NCBI RefSeq assembly: GCF_004354365.1
Contig: NZ_SJCY01000003.1
Location: forward strand, 124,001 to 188,000
DNA: 64,000 nucleotides
From: Pedobacter changchengzhani
GTDB taxonomy: Bacteria > Bacteroidota > Bacteroidia > Sphingobacteriales > Sphingobacteriaceae
Reading direction: 5' to 3'
Shown: piece after piece, positions 18,197 to 26,567 of the stretch
How the letters are laid out: each line of letters opens with the position of its first letter
How positions within the stretch are numbered: position 1 is the first letter of the stretch
Translations under genes and position numbers: made by a program
Notes under the pieces: generated by a model
Seen by the model: only the letters and a program-made list of their open reading frames with translations
Told to the model about the DNA's origin: nothing
Databases searched by the model: none

Positions 18197-19288
18197 ATGA
18201 TAAAAAGCTATCCGTTTTACGTAAAGGCGCCAATAATTTTGTTGGGTATTGTGATACTCGTGTTTATGTTAAGTGTGTTGCAAGATGTGCTTGTTCCCTT
18301 AGCATTTGCATGTTTAATTGGTATTTTGTTAAATCCGCTTACTAACTTCTTTCAACGGAAGCTACCAAAAGTAGTATCAATTTTTCTATCAATGTTGATC
18401 GCACTCTGTGGCTTAATATTGCTTATTTATTTTCTGTCCTCTCAAATTTCCCATTTCTTCGAGAATTTAGATGGTATGAAAACTAAATTGCAAGAACTTG
18501 TGCACCATATTCAAGGATGGTTACAGCAGCAATTCGGTATCTCTACTAAGAAGCAGGCGCAAATGGTAAACGAAGCTGCGAATAGTAGTAAAGGTATGAT
18601 TGGACAAACGTTAACCGGTTTTATGGGTGTGCTATCTGTGGTGTTTTTAATACCTGTATATGTATTTTTAATGTTGTTTTATAAAACACTTATTTTAAAT
18701 TTTTTATATGAAGTGTTCTCCGAAGAAAACCAAAAAAAAGTTGGAGAAATTTTGGGGGAAACTAAAACGGCTATACAAAGTTATATTGTAGGTCTGCTTA
18801 TCGAAACCTGTATTGTTGCTGTGCTTAATTCGGCCGCATTGCTAATTTTAGGGGTAGAAAACGCAATTTTAATAGGTGTAATCGGCGCTATCTTAAATTT
18901 GCTTCCATATATTGGCGGTATCGTTGCAATCGCTCTACCAATTTTAATGGTTACGCTAACTAAGGATGGATTTACAACGCAATTGCTGATTATTGGTGCT
19001 TACGCAATCATTCAATTTATTGATAACAATATTTTAGTACCACGAATTGTTTCTTCTAAAGTTGAAATTAATGCGCTTATATCTATTGTAATTGTACTTT
19101 TAGGTGCGGCATTGTGGGGTATCTCGGGTATGTTTTTATCGATACCTTTTATAGCGGTTTTAAAAATTATATTCGATAGGATAGATGGATTGAAACCTTG
19201 GGGCAAATTATTGGGCGATACCGTACCGACACAGCACATGGGGCAATTAAAAAGATTTAGGAAAAAGAAGGCAGTCGCAACCTCGTAA
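18197..19288 (+). CDS. AI-2E family transporter (PerM/YdiK-like permease)
   Basis: 363 aa membrane protein with about seven to eight hydrophobic segments: two pairs at the N-terminus (about 10-85), a soluble stretch (90-140), then the conserved C-terminal bundle with GVIGAILNLLPYIGGIVAI and the IDNNILVPRIVSS motif. The family name comes from TqsA (autoinducer-2 export), but most members have unknown or ion-transport roles, so no substrate is claimed. Divergent from purN. Confidence 0.85.
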   Translation: MIKSYPFYVKAPIILLGIVILVFMLSVLQDVLVPLAFACLIGILLNPLTNFFQRKLPKVVSIFLSMLIALCGLILLIYFLSSQISHFFENLDGMKTKLQELVHHIQGWLQQQFGISTKKQAQMVNEAANSSKGMIGQTLTGFMGVLSVVFLIPVYVFLMLFYKTLILNFLYEVFSEENQKKVGEILGETKTAIQSYIVGLLIETCIVAVLNSAALLILGVENAILIGVIGAILNLLPYIGGIVAIALPILMVTLTKDGFTTQLLIIGAYAIIQFIDNNILVPRIVSSKVEINALISIVIVLLGAALWGISGMFLSIPFIAVLKIIFDRIDGLKPWGKLLGDTVPTQHMGQLKRFRKKKAVATS

Positions 19289-19331
19289 AAAGCGATAACA
19301 ATTTTTATCTAATAAAAATATTAAAAGTGTT

Positions 19332-19362
19332 TTGTTATTTAAAAACATTAATCCTATATTTG
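19332..19362 (+). promoter_or_regulatory. Promoter of rpsT
   Basis: TTG (19332-19334), 20 nt spacer, TATATTTG (19355-19362): an exact fit to the Bacteroidota promoter consensus, about 50 nt upstream of rpsT. Confidence 0.8.
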
Positions 19363-19412
19363 CATCCCGAATTACAGGGAAAGAAACAGAAAAATAAAAG
19401 GCTAAATAAAAA

Positions 19413-19667
19413 ATGGCAAATCATAAATCCTCATTAAAAAGAATTAGAGCAAACGCTACTAAACGTTTACGTAACAGATATCAGGCAAAAACTACCCGTA
19501 CTTTCATAAAGAGATTGCGTGCAGCCGAAGATAGAAAAACTGGTGCTGAGTTATTACCTAAAGTAATTTCTATGTTGGATCGTTTGGCTAAGAAAAGTAT
19601 CATCCACAAAAACAAAGCAGCTAACAATAAATCGAAATTAACGAAATTCGTTAACGCTTTAAAATAA
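19413..19667 (+). CDS. rpsT: Ribosomal protein bS20
   Basis: 84 aa, Lys/Arg-rich helical protein of the small subunit that binds 16S rRNA early in assembly. It has the family start MANHKSSLKRIRANATKRLR and the conserved IHKNKAANNKSKL near the C-terminus. A monocistronic unit with its own promoter and a clear terminator. Confidence 0.97.
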   Translation: MANHKSSLKRIRANATKRLRNRYQAKTTRTFIKRLRAAEDRKTGAELLPKVISMLDRLAKKSIIHKNKAANNKSKLTKFVNALK

Positions 19668-19687
19668 GCCTAGTTTTATAAAATATT

Positions 19688-19721
19688 AAAACGGTATTGC
19701 TATATGCGGTACCGTTTTTTG
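19688..19721 (+). terminator. Intrinsic terminator of rpsT
   Basis: Stem AAAACGGTA / TACCGTTTT with a 13-nt loop, followed by a run of T. Confidence 0.8.
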
Positions 19722-19777
19722 TTGTTTAAATTTTATCGATATTAAATTTTATTCGATATTTTTACGATATTCGTAAA

Positions 19778-19816
19778 AGGCATCCCAACCAAAAAGTTAG
19801 GGATGCTTTTTTTTTG
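19778..19816 (+). terminator. Second terminator-like hairpin before radC
   Basis: Stem GGCATCCCAA / TTAGGGATGC followed by nine T. No gene lies between the rpsT terminator and this one, so it may be a backup terminator or the end of a very short transcript. Confidence 0.6.
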
Positions 19817-19825
19817 TCTTAAAAA

Positions 19826-20527
19826 ATGGAAAACTACGAACAAAAATTAGGTATTAAGCTTTGGGCTGAAGAAGACCGACCGAGAGAAAAACTTTTATTG
19901 CACGGTAGAAGGCATTTAACAGATGCCGAGCTAATTGCGATTTTAATTGGTTCGGGCAACAGAACGGAAACTGCAGTAGATTTAAGCAAGCGGATATTGG
20001 CTTTTTATGGCAACAGCTTAACTAAACTTGGTCGGGCATCTATTCAAGAACTATCAAAATTTAAAGGTATTGGCGACGCGAAAGCGATTTCGATTATTGC
20101 CGCACTCGAGCTTGGCCTAAGGCGCAAAGAAACGATAGAAGGTGATATTGTTAAAGTTACTGCATCAACCGATGTATGGAATTATATGAGACAAAGCTTT
20201 TCTGATCTTAACCATGAGGAATTTTGGATTCTGTTGCTAAACCGCGCCAACCATATTTTAAGTAAGCATTTAATTAGTAAAGGCGGACAAGCAGGGACAG
20301 TAGCAGACCCTAAAATTATTTTTAAAGTAGCCTTAGAGAATAACGCAGCTAATATTGTGTTGATGCACAATCATCCATCGGGTAATTTAAAACCCAGCAG
20401 TAGCGATATAAAACTGACCAAAGATATGGTTGAAGCTGGAAAATTGTTGACGCTATTTATAGCAGACCATTTAATATTTGCCAACAATAACTATTTTAGC
20501 TTTAAGGATGAAGGTTTGGTTTTTTAA
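19826..20527 (+). CDS. radC: RadC family JAB-domain protein
   Basis: 233 aa. An N-terminal helix-hairpin-helix-like region (about 20-85; ELIAILIGSGNRTETAVDL and LSKFKGIGDAKAISI) is followed by the MPN/JAB domain. The metal motif is MHNHPSGNLKPSSSDIKLT near 180-198 (HxHPSG with a downstream Asp). Historically linked to DNA repair, but the true function of RadC proteins is unsettled. Confidence 0.93.
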   Translation: MENYEQKLGIKLWAEEDRPREKLLLHGRRHLTDAELIAILIGSGNRTETAVDLSKRILAFYGNSLTKLGRASIQELSKFKGIGDAKAISIIAALELGLRRKETIEGDIVKVTASTDVWNYMRQSFSDLNHEEFWILLLNRANHILSKHLISKGGQAGTVADPKIIFKVALENNAANIVLMHNHPSGNLKPSSSDIKLTKDMVEAGKLLTLFIADHLIFANNNYFSFKDEGLVF

Positions 20528-20538
20528 AGAGGTTTTGT

Positions 20539-20673
20539 ATGCTTCTTGTTAAATCGTCGAAAAATTTACCGCTAAAGCTAGCATTTCGGTTGCTCGTTAT
20601 TGGTGTTATTATGATCGTTATTGGCGTTGGCGCATGCGCAGCCATGTTAAGCGGTTTAGGTGGAATCCATTAA
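20539..20673 (+). CDS. Possible small membrane protein, 44 aa
   Basis: ATG at 20539, stop TAA at 20671. Basic N-terminus (MLLVKSSKNLPLKLAFR), then one strongly hydrophobic segment (LLVIGVIMIVIGVGACAAML). It starts 11 nt after radC and could be co-transcribed. The charge pattern fits an inner-membrane peptide. It may also be chance; no family recognised. Confidence 0.45.
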   Translation: MLLVKSSKNLPLKLAFRLLVIGVIMIVIGVGACAAMLSGLGGIH

Positions 20674-20732
20674 TTGGTCTCCAAATTTAATTATCAGTCT
20701 TAAATGTCATGCTTTTAGTGTACTAATTTATC

Positions 20733-20763
20733 TTTTAGCTTTCCGCTTTAAATAATATCTTTG
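20733..20763 (+). promoter_or_regulatory. Likely promoter of pheT operon
   Basis: TTT (near -33), 20 nt, TATCTTTG (20756-20763). The -7 element is exact and the -33 element is one base off TTG. Confidence 0.5.
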
Positions 20764-20777
20764 CGTTTTAATTTTTA

Positions 20778-20826
20778 AGTATCGATTTAAGCGTCGTCTT
20801 GATACTCGATACTCAATACTTGATAC
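20778..20826 (+). repeat. Heptad array upstream of pheT
   Basis: Four units TTGATAC, TCGATAC, TCAATAC, TTGATAC at 20799-20826, with an inverted copy AGTATCGA at 20778-20785. It forms most of the pheT 5' untranslated region if the promoter at 20733 is used. Confidence 0.65.
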
Positions 20827-20832
20827 TCCCAC

Positions 20833-23253
20833 ATGAAAATATCATATAACTGGTTAAAGCAATTTGTACAAATAGACCAACCTACCGCACAGGCGGGTAA
20901 AACACCTCAAGAAATTTCGCTCATCTTAACTGATATTGGTTTAGAAGTAGAAAGTGTAGAAAAGGTACAGCCTGTTTTAGGTGGCTTAGAAGGTTTGGTA
21001 ATTGGCGAAGTATTAACTTGTGTACAACATCCAAATGCCGATCGATTACGCGTAACTACAGTAAATGTTGGTGGTGCCGAAAATTTACAAATTGTTTGTG
21101 GTGCACCAAACGTTGCTGCGGGCCAAAAGGTTGTAGTAGCCACGGTTGGTACAACTGTTTATCCATTAGCAGGCGAACCTTTTAAAATTAAAGAATCAAA
21201 AATTAGAGGCGAAGTTTCGCAAGGCATGATTTGTGCCGAAGATGAAATTGGTTTAGGCAAATCGCATGATGGGATTTTGATTTTGGCTAATGATACTACA
21301 ATTGGTATTGAGGCTAAAAACCATTTTAAATTAGAGGATGATTTTGTTTTCGAAATTGGATTAACACCAAACCGTGCCGATGCGGCTTCGCATTTGGGGG
21401 TGGCAAGAGATTTAGCGGCTTTTTTTAGAAGTGAATATGAAATGCCAGATATTTCTGCTTTTAAAATTGACAATGAAAATTTAGTAATTCCAGTTGTAGT
21501 TGAAGACTTAAATGCTTGTCCGCGTTACAGCAGCTTAACTATTTCTGGCGTTACGGTAAGCGAATCTCCAGATTGGCTTAAAGATAAATTAAAAATTATT
21601 GGGCTTCGTCCAATTAATAATATAGTTGATGTTACAAATTATGTATTGCATGGTTTAGGGCAACCTTTGCATGCTTTTGACGCAGATAAAATTTTAGGTG
21701 CTAAAGTAATCGTTAAAAAAGTTGCAGAAAACACCAAATTTGAAACACTTGATGGTGCTACACGCAATTTAAGTGTAGAAGATTTAATGATTTGTAATAC
21801 AGAAGCACCAATGTGTATTGCCGGGGTTTTTGGCGGTAAAACATCTGGGGTGGAAATGGAAACCAAAAATATCTTTTTAGAAAGTGCTTATTTTAATTCC
21901 GTTTCGGTACGAAAAACTGCTAAAAGACATGCGTTAAAAACAGACTCATCTTTCCGTTTCGAACGGGGTACGGATCCAGAAATGACGGTTACAGCTTTAA
22001 AGTACGCTGCTTTATTGATTAAGGAATTGGCAGGAGGAGAAATTTCTTCATCAGTTTCTGATATTTACCCAAATCCCATTCGTCCGTTCGAATTTGAAGT
22101 GAGTTATAAAAATATCAATAAATTAATAGGTGCTGAAATTCCTCCAGCAGAAATTAAACACATTATTACAGCTTTAGGTATTACGGCAACCAGCACATCA
22201 GACGATACTTTGGCCTTGCGGGTGCCTACTTTTAAAGTAGATGTTACGCGCGAATGTGATATTACTGAAGAAGTGTTGCGAATTTATGGCTACAATAACA
22301 TTGCAATACCATCGAAAGTTAATGCGTCACTTTCGTATAGTACAAAGCCAGAAAAAGAAAATACGCAAAATGTGATTGCTGATATGCTTACCTCAAACGG
22401 TTTTGCAGAGATTTGGTGCAACTCTTTAACTAAGTTAGCGTACTCAAAAAATACAGCTGAAGCTGTGCACATTTTAAATCCGCTTAGCAGCGATTTAAGT
22501 GTAATGCGACAAGGGTTATTGATGCCCGCTTTGGAAAGTGTGGTTTACAACCAAAACCGAAAAAACGCCGATGTGAAATTTTACGAGTTTGGAAAAACAT
22601 ACCATTTAATTAACGAGAAATATGTAGAACGTGCACGTTTACTATTGCTTATTGCTGGCGCAAAGGAAAGCGAGCAATGGAACCAAATTATTAAGCCTGC
22701 AACATTCTACAACTTAAAAGCTGCGGTTGATGCCGTTTTTACTCGGTTAGGAATTGCAGGCTATCAAACGGATACGGTTGCTGATGATAATTTTGCTTAT
22801 GGCATTAAGTATTTCCGTGGCGATAAAACCTTGGTTAGTTTTGGTGCGGTTACAAAAAGTGATAGAAAGATAGCTGATGTGAATGCTGAAGTTTTTTATG
22901 CTGATTTTGATTGGACAGCATTGAATGATATCATCAAGAAAAATAAAATTGTGCATAAAGATGTTTCTAAATATCCTATGGTGCGGAGAGATCTTTCTTT
23001 ATTAATTGATCAAAACATCACTTTTGATTTGCTTAAAGGCATTGCTTTTAAAACAGATAAGAAATTGATTAAAGACGTTGGCGTTTTTGATGTGTATGTT
23101 GGAGACAAATTACCAGAAGGTAAAAAATCTTATGCATTAAATTTTATGTTGCAAGATGAGGAACAAACCCTTACCGAAAAGCAAATTGAGCAAACCATGC
23201 AAAAGCTAATCAATAATTTAACGCAACAAGCTGGCGCCGAAATTAGGAAATAG
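20833..23253 (+). CDS. pheT: Phenylalanyl-tRNA synthetase beta subunit
   Basis: 806 aa, beta chain of the alpha2beta2 synthetase that charges tRNA-Phe. Domains in order: EMAP-like tRNA-binding domain (about 45-155; NADRLRVTTVNVGG), B3/B4 editing domain (about 215-390), B5 domain (about 410-480; VDVTRECDITEEVLRIYGYNNI), synthetase-like core, and the C-terminal FDX-ACB anticodon-binding domain (about 710-805; KYPMVRRDLSLLID). pheS is not in the window. Followed at 31 nt by a coiled-coil gene. Confidence 0.96.
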   Translation: MKISYNWLKQFVQIDQPTAQAGKTPQEISLILTDIGLEVESVEKVQPVLGGLEGLVIGEVLTCVQHPNADRLRVTTVNVGGAENLQIVCGAPNVAAGQKVVVATVGTTVYPLAGEPFKIKESKIRGEVSQGMICAEDEIGLGKSHDGILILANDTTIGIEAKNHFKLEDDFVFEIGLTPNRADAASHLGVARDLAAFFRSEYEMPDISAFKIDNENLVIPVVVEDLNACPRYSSLTISGVTVSESPDWLKDKLKIIGLRPINNIVDVTNYVLHGLGQPLHAFDADKILGAKVIVKKVAENTKFETLDGATRNLSVEDLMICNTEAPMCIAGVFGGKTSGVEMETKNIFLESAYFNSVSVRKTAKRHALKTDSSFRFERGTDPEMTVTALKYAALLIKELAGGEISSSVSDIYPNPIRPFEFEVSYKNINKLIGAEIPPAEIKHIITALGITATSTSDDTLALRVPTFKVDVTRECDITEEVLRIYGYNNIAIPSKVNASLSYSTKPEKENTQNVIADMLTSNGFAEIWCNSLTKLAYSKNTAEAVHILNPLSSDLSVMRQGLLMPALESVVYNQNRKNADVKFYEFGKTYHLINEKYVERARLLLLIAGAKESEQWNQIIKPATFYNLKAAVDAVFTRLGIAGYQTDTVADDNFAYGIKYFRGDKTLVSFGAVTKSDRKIADVNAEVFYADFDWTALNDIIKKNKIVHKDVSKYPMVRRDLSLLIDQNITFDLLKGIAFKTDKKLIKDVGVFDVYVGDKLPEGKKSYALNFMLQDEEQTLTEKQIEQTMQKLINNLTQQAGAEIRK

Positions 23254-23284
23254 AATATAAATTCGTATTTTTAGAAATAAATTC

Positions 23285-23575
23285 ATGGCTTCTGTTGCAG
23301 ATCAATTAGATAAGGTACTACAAAAAACCGCACGAGTAATCGAGCTGGTTGATGCGTTACAAGAAGAAAATGATTTATTAAAGCTTGAAAATCAATCGTT
23401 AAAGGTTGCGTTAGATGCTTCAAAAGTAAAAGGTTTAGATCTTGAAGAGAAATTAAAAGTTACTAAACTGGCAAAAAGTATTGAAGGTACGAGTGAAAAA
23501 TCGCTTGATATTAAACAAAAAATTAACGATTTTGTGCGGGAGATTGACAAAAGTATTGCCTTGTTAAAAAAATAA
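23285..23575 (+). CDS. Small coiled-coil protein between pheT and zapA
   Basis: 96 aa, almost entirely helical with heptad-like hydrophobic spacing (VIELVDALQEENDLLKLENQSL). No signal or membrane segment. Its size, coiled-coil character and position directly before zapA suggest a ZapB-like or division-associated role, but this is inference only. Intergenic distance to zapA is 30 nt. Confidence 0.8.
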   Translation: MASVADQLDKVLQKTARVIELVDALQEENDLLKLENQSLKVALDASKVKGLDLEEKLKVTKLAKSIEGTSEKSLDIKQKINDFVREIDKSIALLKK

Positions 23576-23605
23576 CAAGACAAAAAACAGAAACTAAAGC
23601 TAAAA

Positions 23606-23896
23606 ATGGGAGAAATCTCGATTAAAATAACCATTTCCGACCGTATTTACCCGTTAAAAGTAAATACAGAAGAGGAAGAAATTGTTCGACGGGCATCGAA
23701 AATGATCAACGAACGCATAAAAGACTATCAAGAAAATTATGCAGTTAGAGATAAACAAGATTTACTTAGTATGGCTGTGCTACATTACGCCACAGCAGTA
23801 TTAAGAACGGAAAATAAGGTGCAAAGCCAAGATACAACCGTTGCCGATAAAGTTGACCAATTGGATGTTTTATTAGATAATTTCTTTTCAAAATAA
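23606..23896 (+). CDS. zapA: Cell division protein ZapA
   Basis: 96 aa. Typical ZapA layout: an N-terminal beta-strand region (ISIKITISDRIYPLKV) and a C-terminal helix/coiled coil (QDLLSMAVLHYATAVLRTE). ZapA binds and bundles FtsZ filaments at mid-cell. The neighbouring 6S-like RNA matches the zapA-ssrS order known from other phyla. Confidence 0.88.
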   Translation: MGEISIKITISDRIYPLKVNTEEEEIVRRASKMINERIKDYQENYAVRDKQDLLSMAVLHYATAVLRTENKVQSQDTTVADKVDQLDVLLDNFFSK

Positions 23897-23992
23897 GGAT
23901 CGTTCTTTATATTTTTTGTTATTAGGAACTTATTTCAGATCGTAAACATTGAAATAAACCGAGTAATGATTAAATTAATTAGTATAAAAACA

Positions 23993-24166
23993 TAGCCGCA
24001 GCTAGTTTTTGAGTTTCAAATTTTATAAAACTTAACACTTCAATATCTATAGGATTAAGAGGGCGTATTTCATCTGCTTTTAGCACCTGAAAATGGCTTA
24101 AATCCTAATAATGCTTAGTTGGGGTTTAAAATGTATGAGACTTAAAGATTTAGTTGCGGTTTTTTT
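23993..24166 (+). ncRNA. ssrS: 6S-like regulatory RNA
   Basis: No ORF is present, but the segment folds by eye into one long rod. The closing stem is CCGCAGCTA (23996-24004) with TAGTTGCGG (24151-24159), followed by a T-run. A middle imperfect stem uses about 24005-24030 with 24122-24150. An open central region comprises about 24032-24046 and 24111-24120. An apical hairpin uses TATAGGATTAAG (about 24048) with CTTAAATCCTA (about 24097). Rod, central bubble and size (about 174 nt) are the hallmarks of 6S RNA, which binds sigma-70-type RNA polymerase. The position after zapA supports it. No convincing promoter was found. Confidence 0.68.
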
Positions 24167-24181
24167 ATTTAAAAACAAAAA

Positions 24182-25753
24182 ATGGAGATTGTAGAAATAT
24201 TAGGATATGTATTTGCCTTAATTGCCGGGGTAGGAATTGGCGTTGTAATTGGAAGGTTCTTGTTGCGCACTTTGCTTAAAAAGCAAGAAGTTATCGCTCA
24301 AACTAAAGTTAAAAAGATTTTAAAAGACGCAGAAAATAACGCAGAAATTTTAAAAAAGAACAAACTTTTGGAGGCAAAAGAAAAATTCTTACAGTTAAAA
24401 ACAGAGCACGAACAAGAGGTTAATGCTAAAAACAATACCATAAACCAACGCGAAAATACCATGAAGCAGAAAGAGCAATCGGTAAACCAGCGCATGGAGA
24501 ACTTCAATAAAAAGGAAAGCGAGCTAGATAAACAAAAAGTTAATTTAGAAAAGCAAACCGAGCTTGCTGTTAAGAAGCAGGAGGAAGTTGAGGTTTTGAA
24601 AAATCAGCATTTAACGCAGTTAGAAACTATTGCAGGTTTATCTGCAGATGAAGCCAAAGAACAGTTGGTAGAGAATTTGAAAGATGTTGCACGTACCCAA
24701 GCAATGATTCAGATTAAAGATATTGTTGACGAAGCAAAACTAACGGCGAGTAAAGAAGCGAAAAAAGTAGTTATTCAAACCATTCAACGTACGGCAACTG
24801 AGGCTGCGATCGAAAACTCGGTTTCTATTTTTCACATCGAAAGCGATGAGATTAAAGGTAGAGTAATTGGTAGAGAAGGTAGAAATATTCGTGCTTTAGA
24901 AGCTGCAACTGGTATCGAAATAATTGTTGATGATACACCAGAAGCAATTATTTTGTCGGGTTTTGATCCAGTTAGAAGAGAAATTGCAAGGTTGGCTTTA
25001 CACCGTTTGGTAACCGACGGACGTATTCACCCAGCGCGTATTGAAGAGGTTGTTGCCAAAACAAAAAAACAAATTGAAGATGAAATTGTAGAAATTGGCG
25101 AACGTACAGTGATCGACTTGGGTATTCACGGTTTGCACCCAGAGTTAATACGTATGGTTGGGCGTATGCGTTACCGTTCATCTTACGGGCAAAATCTTTT
25201 ACATCACTCTCGTGAGGTTGCAAATTTTTGCGCAACTATGGCTGCAGAGTTAGGATTAAATGCGAAAATGGCCAAACGTGCTGGTTTACTACACGATATC
25301 GGTAAAGTGCCTGATGATAATCCGGAATTGCCACACGCAATTTTAGGTATGCAATTGGCCGAAAAATATAAAGAACACCCAGAAATTTGTAATGCAATTG
25401 GTGCTCACCACGATGAAATTGAGATGACATCGATGATCTCGCCAATTATCCAAGCTTGTGATGCCATTTCTGGTGCCCGTCCTGGTGCTAGACGAGAAGT
25501 GGTAGAGAGTTACATTAAGCGCCTAAAAGATTTAGAAGAGTTAGCACTTTCTTACCCAGGCGTAGAAAAAACTTTCGCAATTCAAGCAGGTAGAGAATTA
25601 CGTGTAATTGTGGAAAGCGAACGCATTACCGATGCTCAAGCAGAATTATTAGCTGCAGATATTTCAACTCGTATTCAAACCGAAATGACTTATCCAGGGC
25701 AGATTAAGGTTACCGTAATTAGAGAAACGAGATCGGTTGCTTTTGCAAAGTAA
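24182..25753 (+). CDS. rny: Ribonuclease Y
   Basis: 523 aa membrane-anchored endoribonuclease initiating mRNA decay. N-terminal membrane segment (about 5-27), long coiled coil (about 35-200), KH domain around 215-280 ([20 protein letters not shown]), HD domain about 335-430 ([24 protein letters not shown]) with the metal-binding His-Asp, and a C-terminal conserved domain ending in RSVAFAK. Full length for the family. Confidence 0.96.
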   Translation: MEIVEILGYVFALIAGVGIGVVIGRFLLRTLLKKQEVIAQTKVKKILKDAENNAEILKKNKLLEAKEKFLQLKTEHEQEVNAKNNTINQRENTMKQKEQSVNQRMENFNKKESELDKQKVNLEKQTELAVKKQEEVEVLKNQHLTQLETIAGLSADEAKEQLVENLKDVARTQAMIQIKDIVDEAKLTASKEAKKVVIQTIQRTATEAAIENSVSIFHIESDEIKGRVIGREGRNIRALEAATGIEIIVDDTPEAIILSGFDPVRREIARLALHRLVTDGRIHPARIEEVVAKTKKQIEDEIVEIGERTVIDLGIHGLHPELIRMVGRMRYRSSYGQNLLHHSREVANFCATMAAELGLNAKMAKRAGLLHDIGKVPDDNPELPHAILGMQLAEKYKEHPEICNAIGAHHDEIEMTSMISPIIQACDAISGARPGARREVVESYIKRLKDLEELALSYPGVEKTFAIQAGRELRVIVESERITDAQAELLAADISTRIQTEMTYPGQIKVTVIRETRSVAFAK

Positions 25754-25819
25754 TTAGCTTTATCGCTCAATTTTTGTTCCGATTTTTATCTTAACCGAAC
25801 GACGAATCTACATCAAGTC

Positions 25820-25858
25820 ATCGGATGAATATCGCAACTTTGTAGATATTCATCCGAT
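25820..25858. repeat. Perfect 14-bp inverted repeat downstream of rny
   Basis: ATCGGATGAATATC (25820-25833) and its exact complement at 25845-25858, with an 11-nt loop. No T-run follows. The real terminator lies 19 nt further on. It could be an operator or an mRNA 3'-end stabilising hairpin. Confidence 0.7.
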
Positions 25859-25876
25859 TACTAATAAACAAATACA

Positions 25877-25908
25877 AAAGCGATGATCATTATCATCGCT
25901 TTTTTTTT
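25877..25908 (+). terminator. Intrinsic terminator of rny
   Basis: Stem AAAGCGATGAT / ATCATCGCTTT with a 4-nt loop and a run of T. Confidence 0.85.
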
Positions 25909-25919
25909 AAATTTATATC

Positions 25920-26435
25920 ATGAGCAAGAAAGTAAATACATCAGAACCCAAACGCCCTGTTGATGTTTTATTTGATAAATATCAAGAAAGTCACAATAAT
26001 CAAACGAATGAATTAATCCATTGGATTTGTGTACCACTTATCGTTTTCAGCTTATTGGGCTTGGTTTGGCAAATTCCTTTCCCGCATTTAGATTTTATGG
26101 GTAAGTACAATGGATTTTTCAATTGGGCATCTATTCTTATCGCCTTTGCCTTATATTATTATTTTACGCTTTCGCCGGTGCTGTTTTTTTTAATGATTTG
26201 GGTAATCGGTTTATTTAGTTTCCTAATTGTTAAAATAGAACTTATTGTAGGTTTAGGGAGCAGTACTGCATATTTAATTTATGCATCCATATTTGTTGTT
26301 GCGTGGATCGGTCAATTTATTGGGCATAAAATAGAGGGAAAAAAGCCATCTTTTTTAGATGATGTGAAGTTTTTGTTGATTGGGCCAATTTGGTTGTTGC
26401 ACTTTATTTGCAAGAAAGTTGGGGTAAAGTATTAA
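25920..26435 (+). CDS. Mpo1/DUF962-like membrane protein
   Basis: 171 aa. It begins with the family motif RPVDVLFDKYQESHNNQTNELIHW (His residues that bind iron in Mpo1), followed by four hydrophobic segments and a second His region GQFIGHKIEGKKPSFLDD. In yeast the family member Mpo1 is a dioxygenase in alpha-oxidation of 2-hydroxy fatty acids; the bacterial role is unproven but may also involve hydroxylated lipids. Confidence 0.85.
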   Translation: MSKKVNTSEPKRPVDVLFDKYQESHNNQTNELIHWICVPLIVFSLLGLVWQIPFPHLDFMGKYNGFFNWASILIAFALYYYFTLSPVLFFLMIWVIGLFSFLIVKIELIVGLGSSTAYLIYASIFVVAWIGQFIGHKIEGKKPSFLDDVKFLLIGPIWLLHFICKKVGVKY

Positions 26436-26489
26436 AACCTTAGTTGTTATTAATTTGATGTTAAATCTTTGTTGCTTCAGTTAACAAAT

Positions 26490-26521
26490 TTGGTTCAAAC
26501 AATAACATTAAGTTAATTTTG
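26490..26521 (+). promoter_or_regulatory. Promoter of the Oar-like receptor gene
   Basis: TTG (26490-26492), 21 nt, TAATTTTG (26514-26521), about 46 nt before the start codon. Confidence 0.65.
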
Positions 26522-26567
26522 AATTAATACAGCTTGTTCATTTTTGTGAAAAATAAAATCACTAAAA

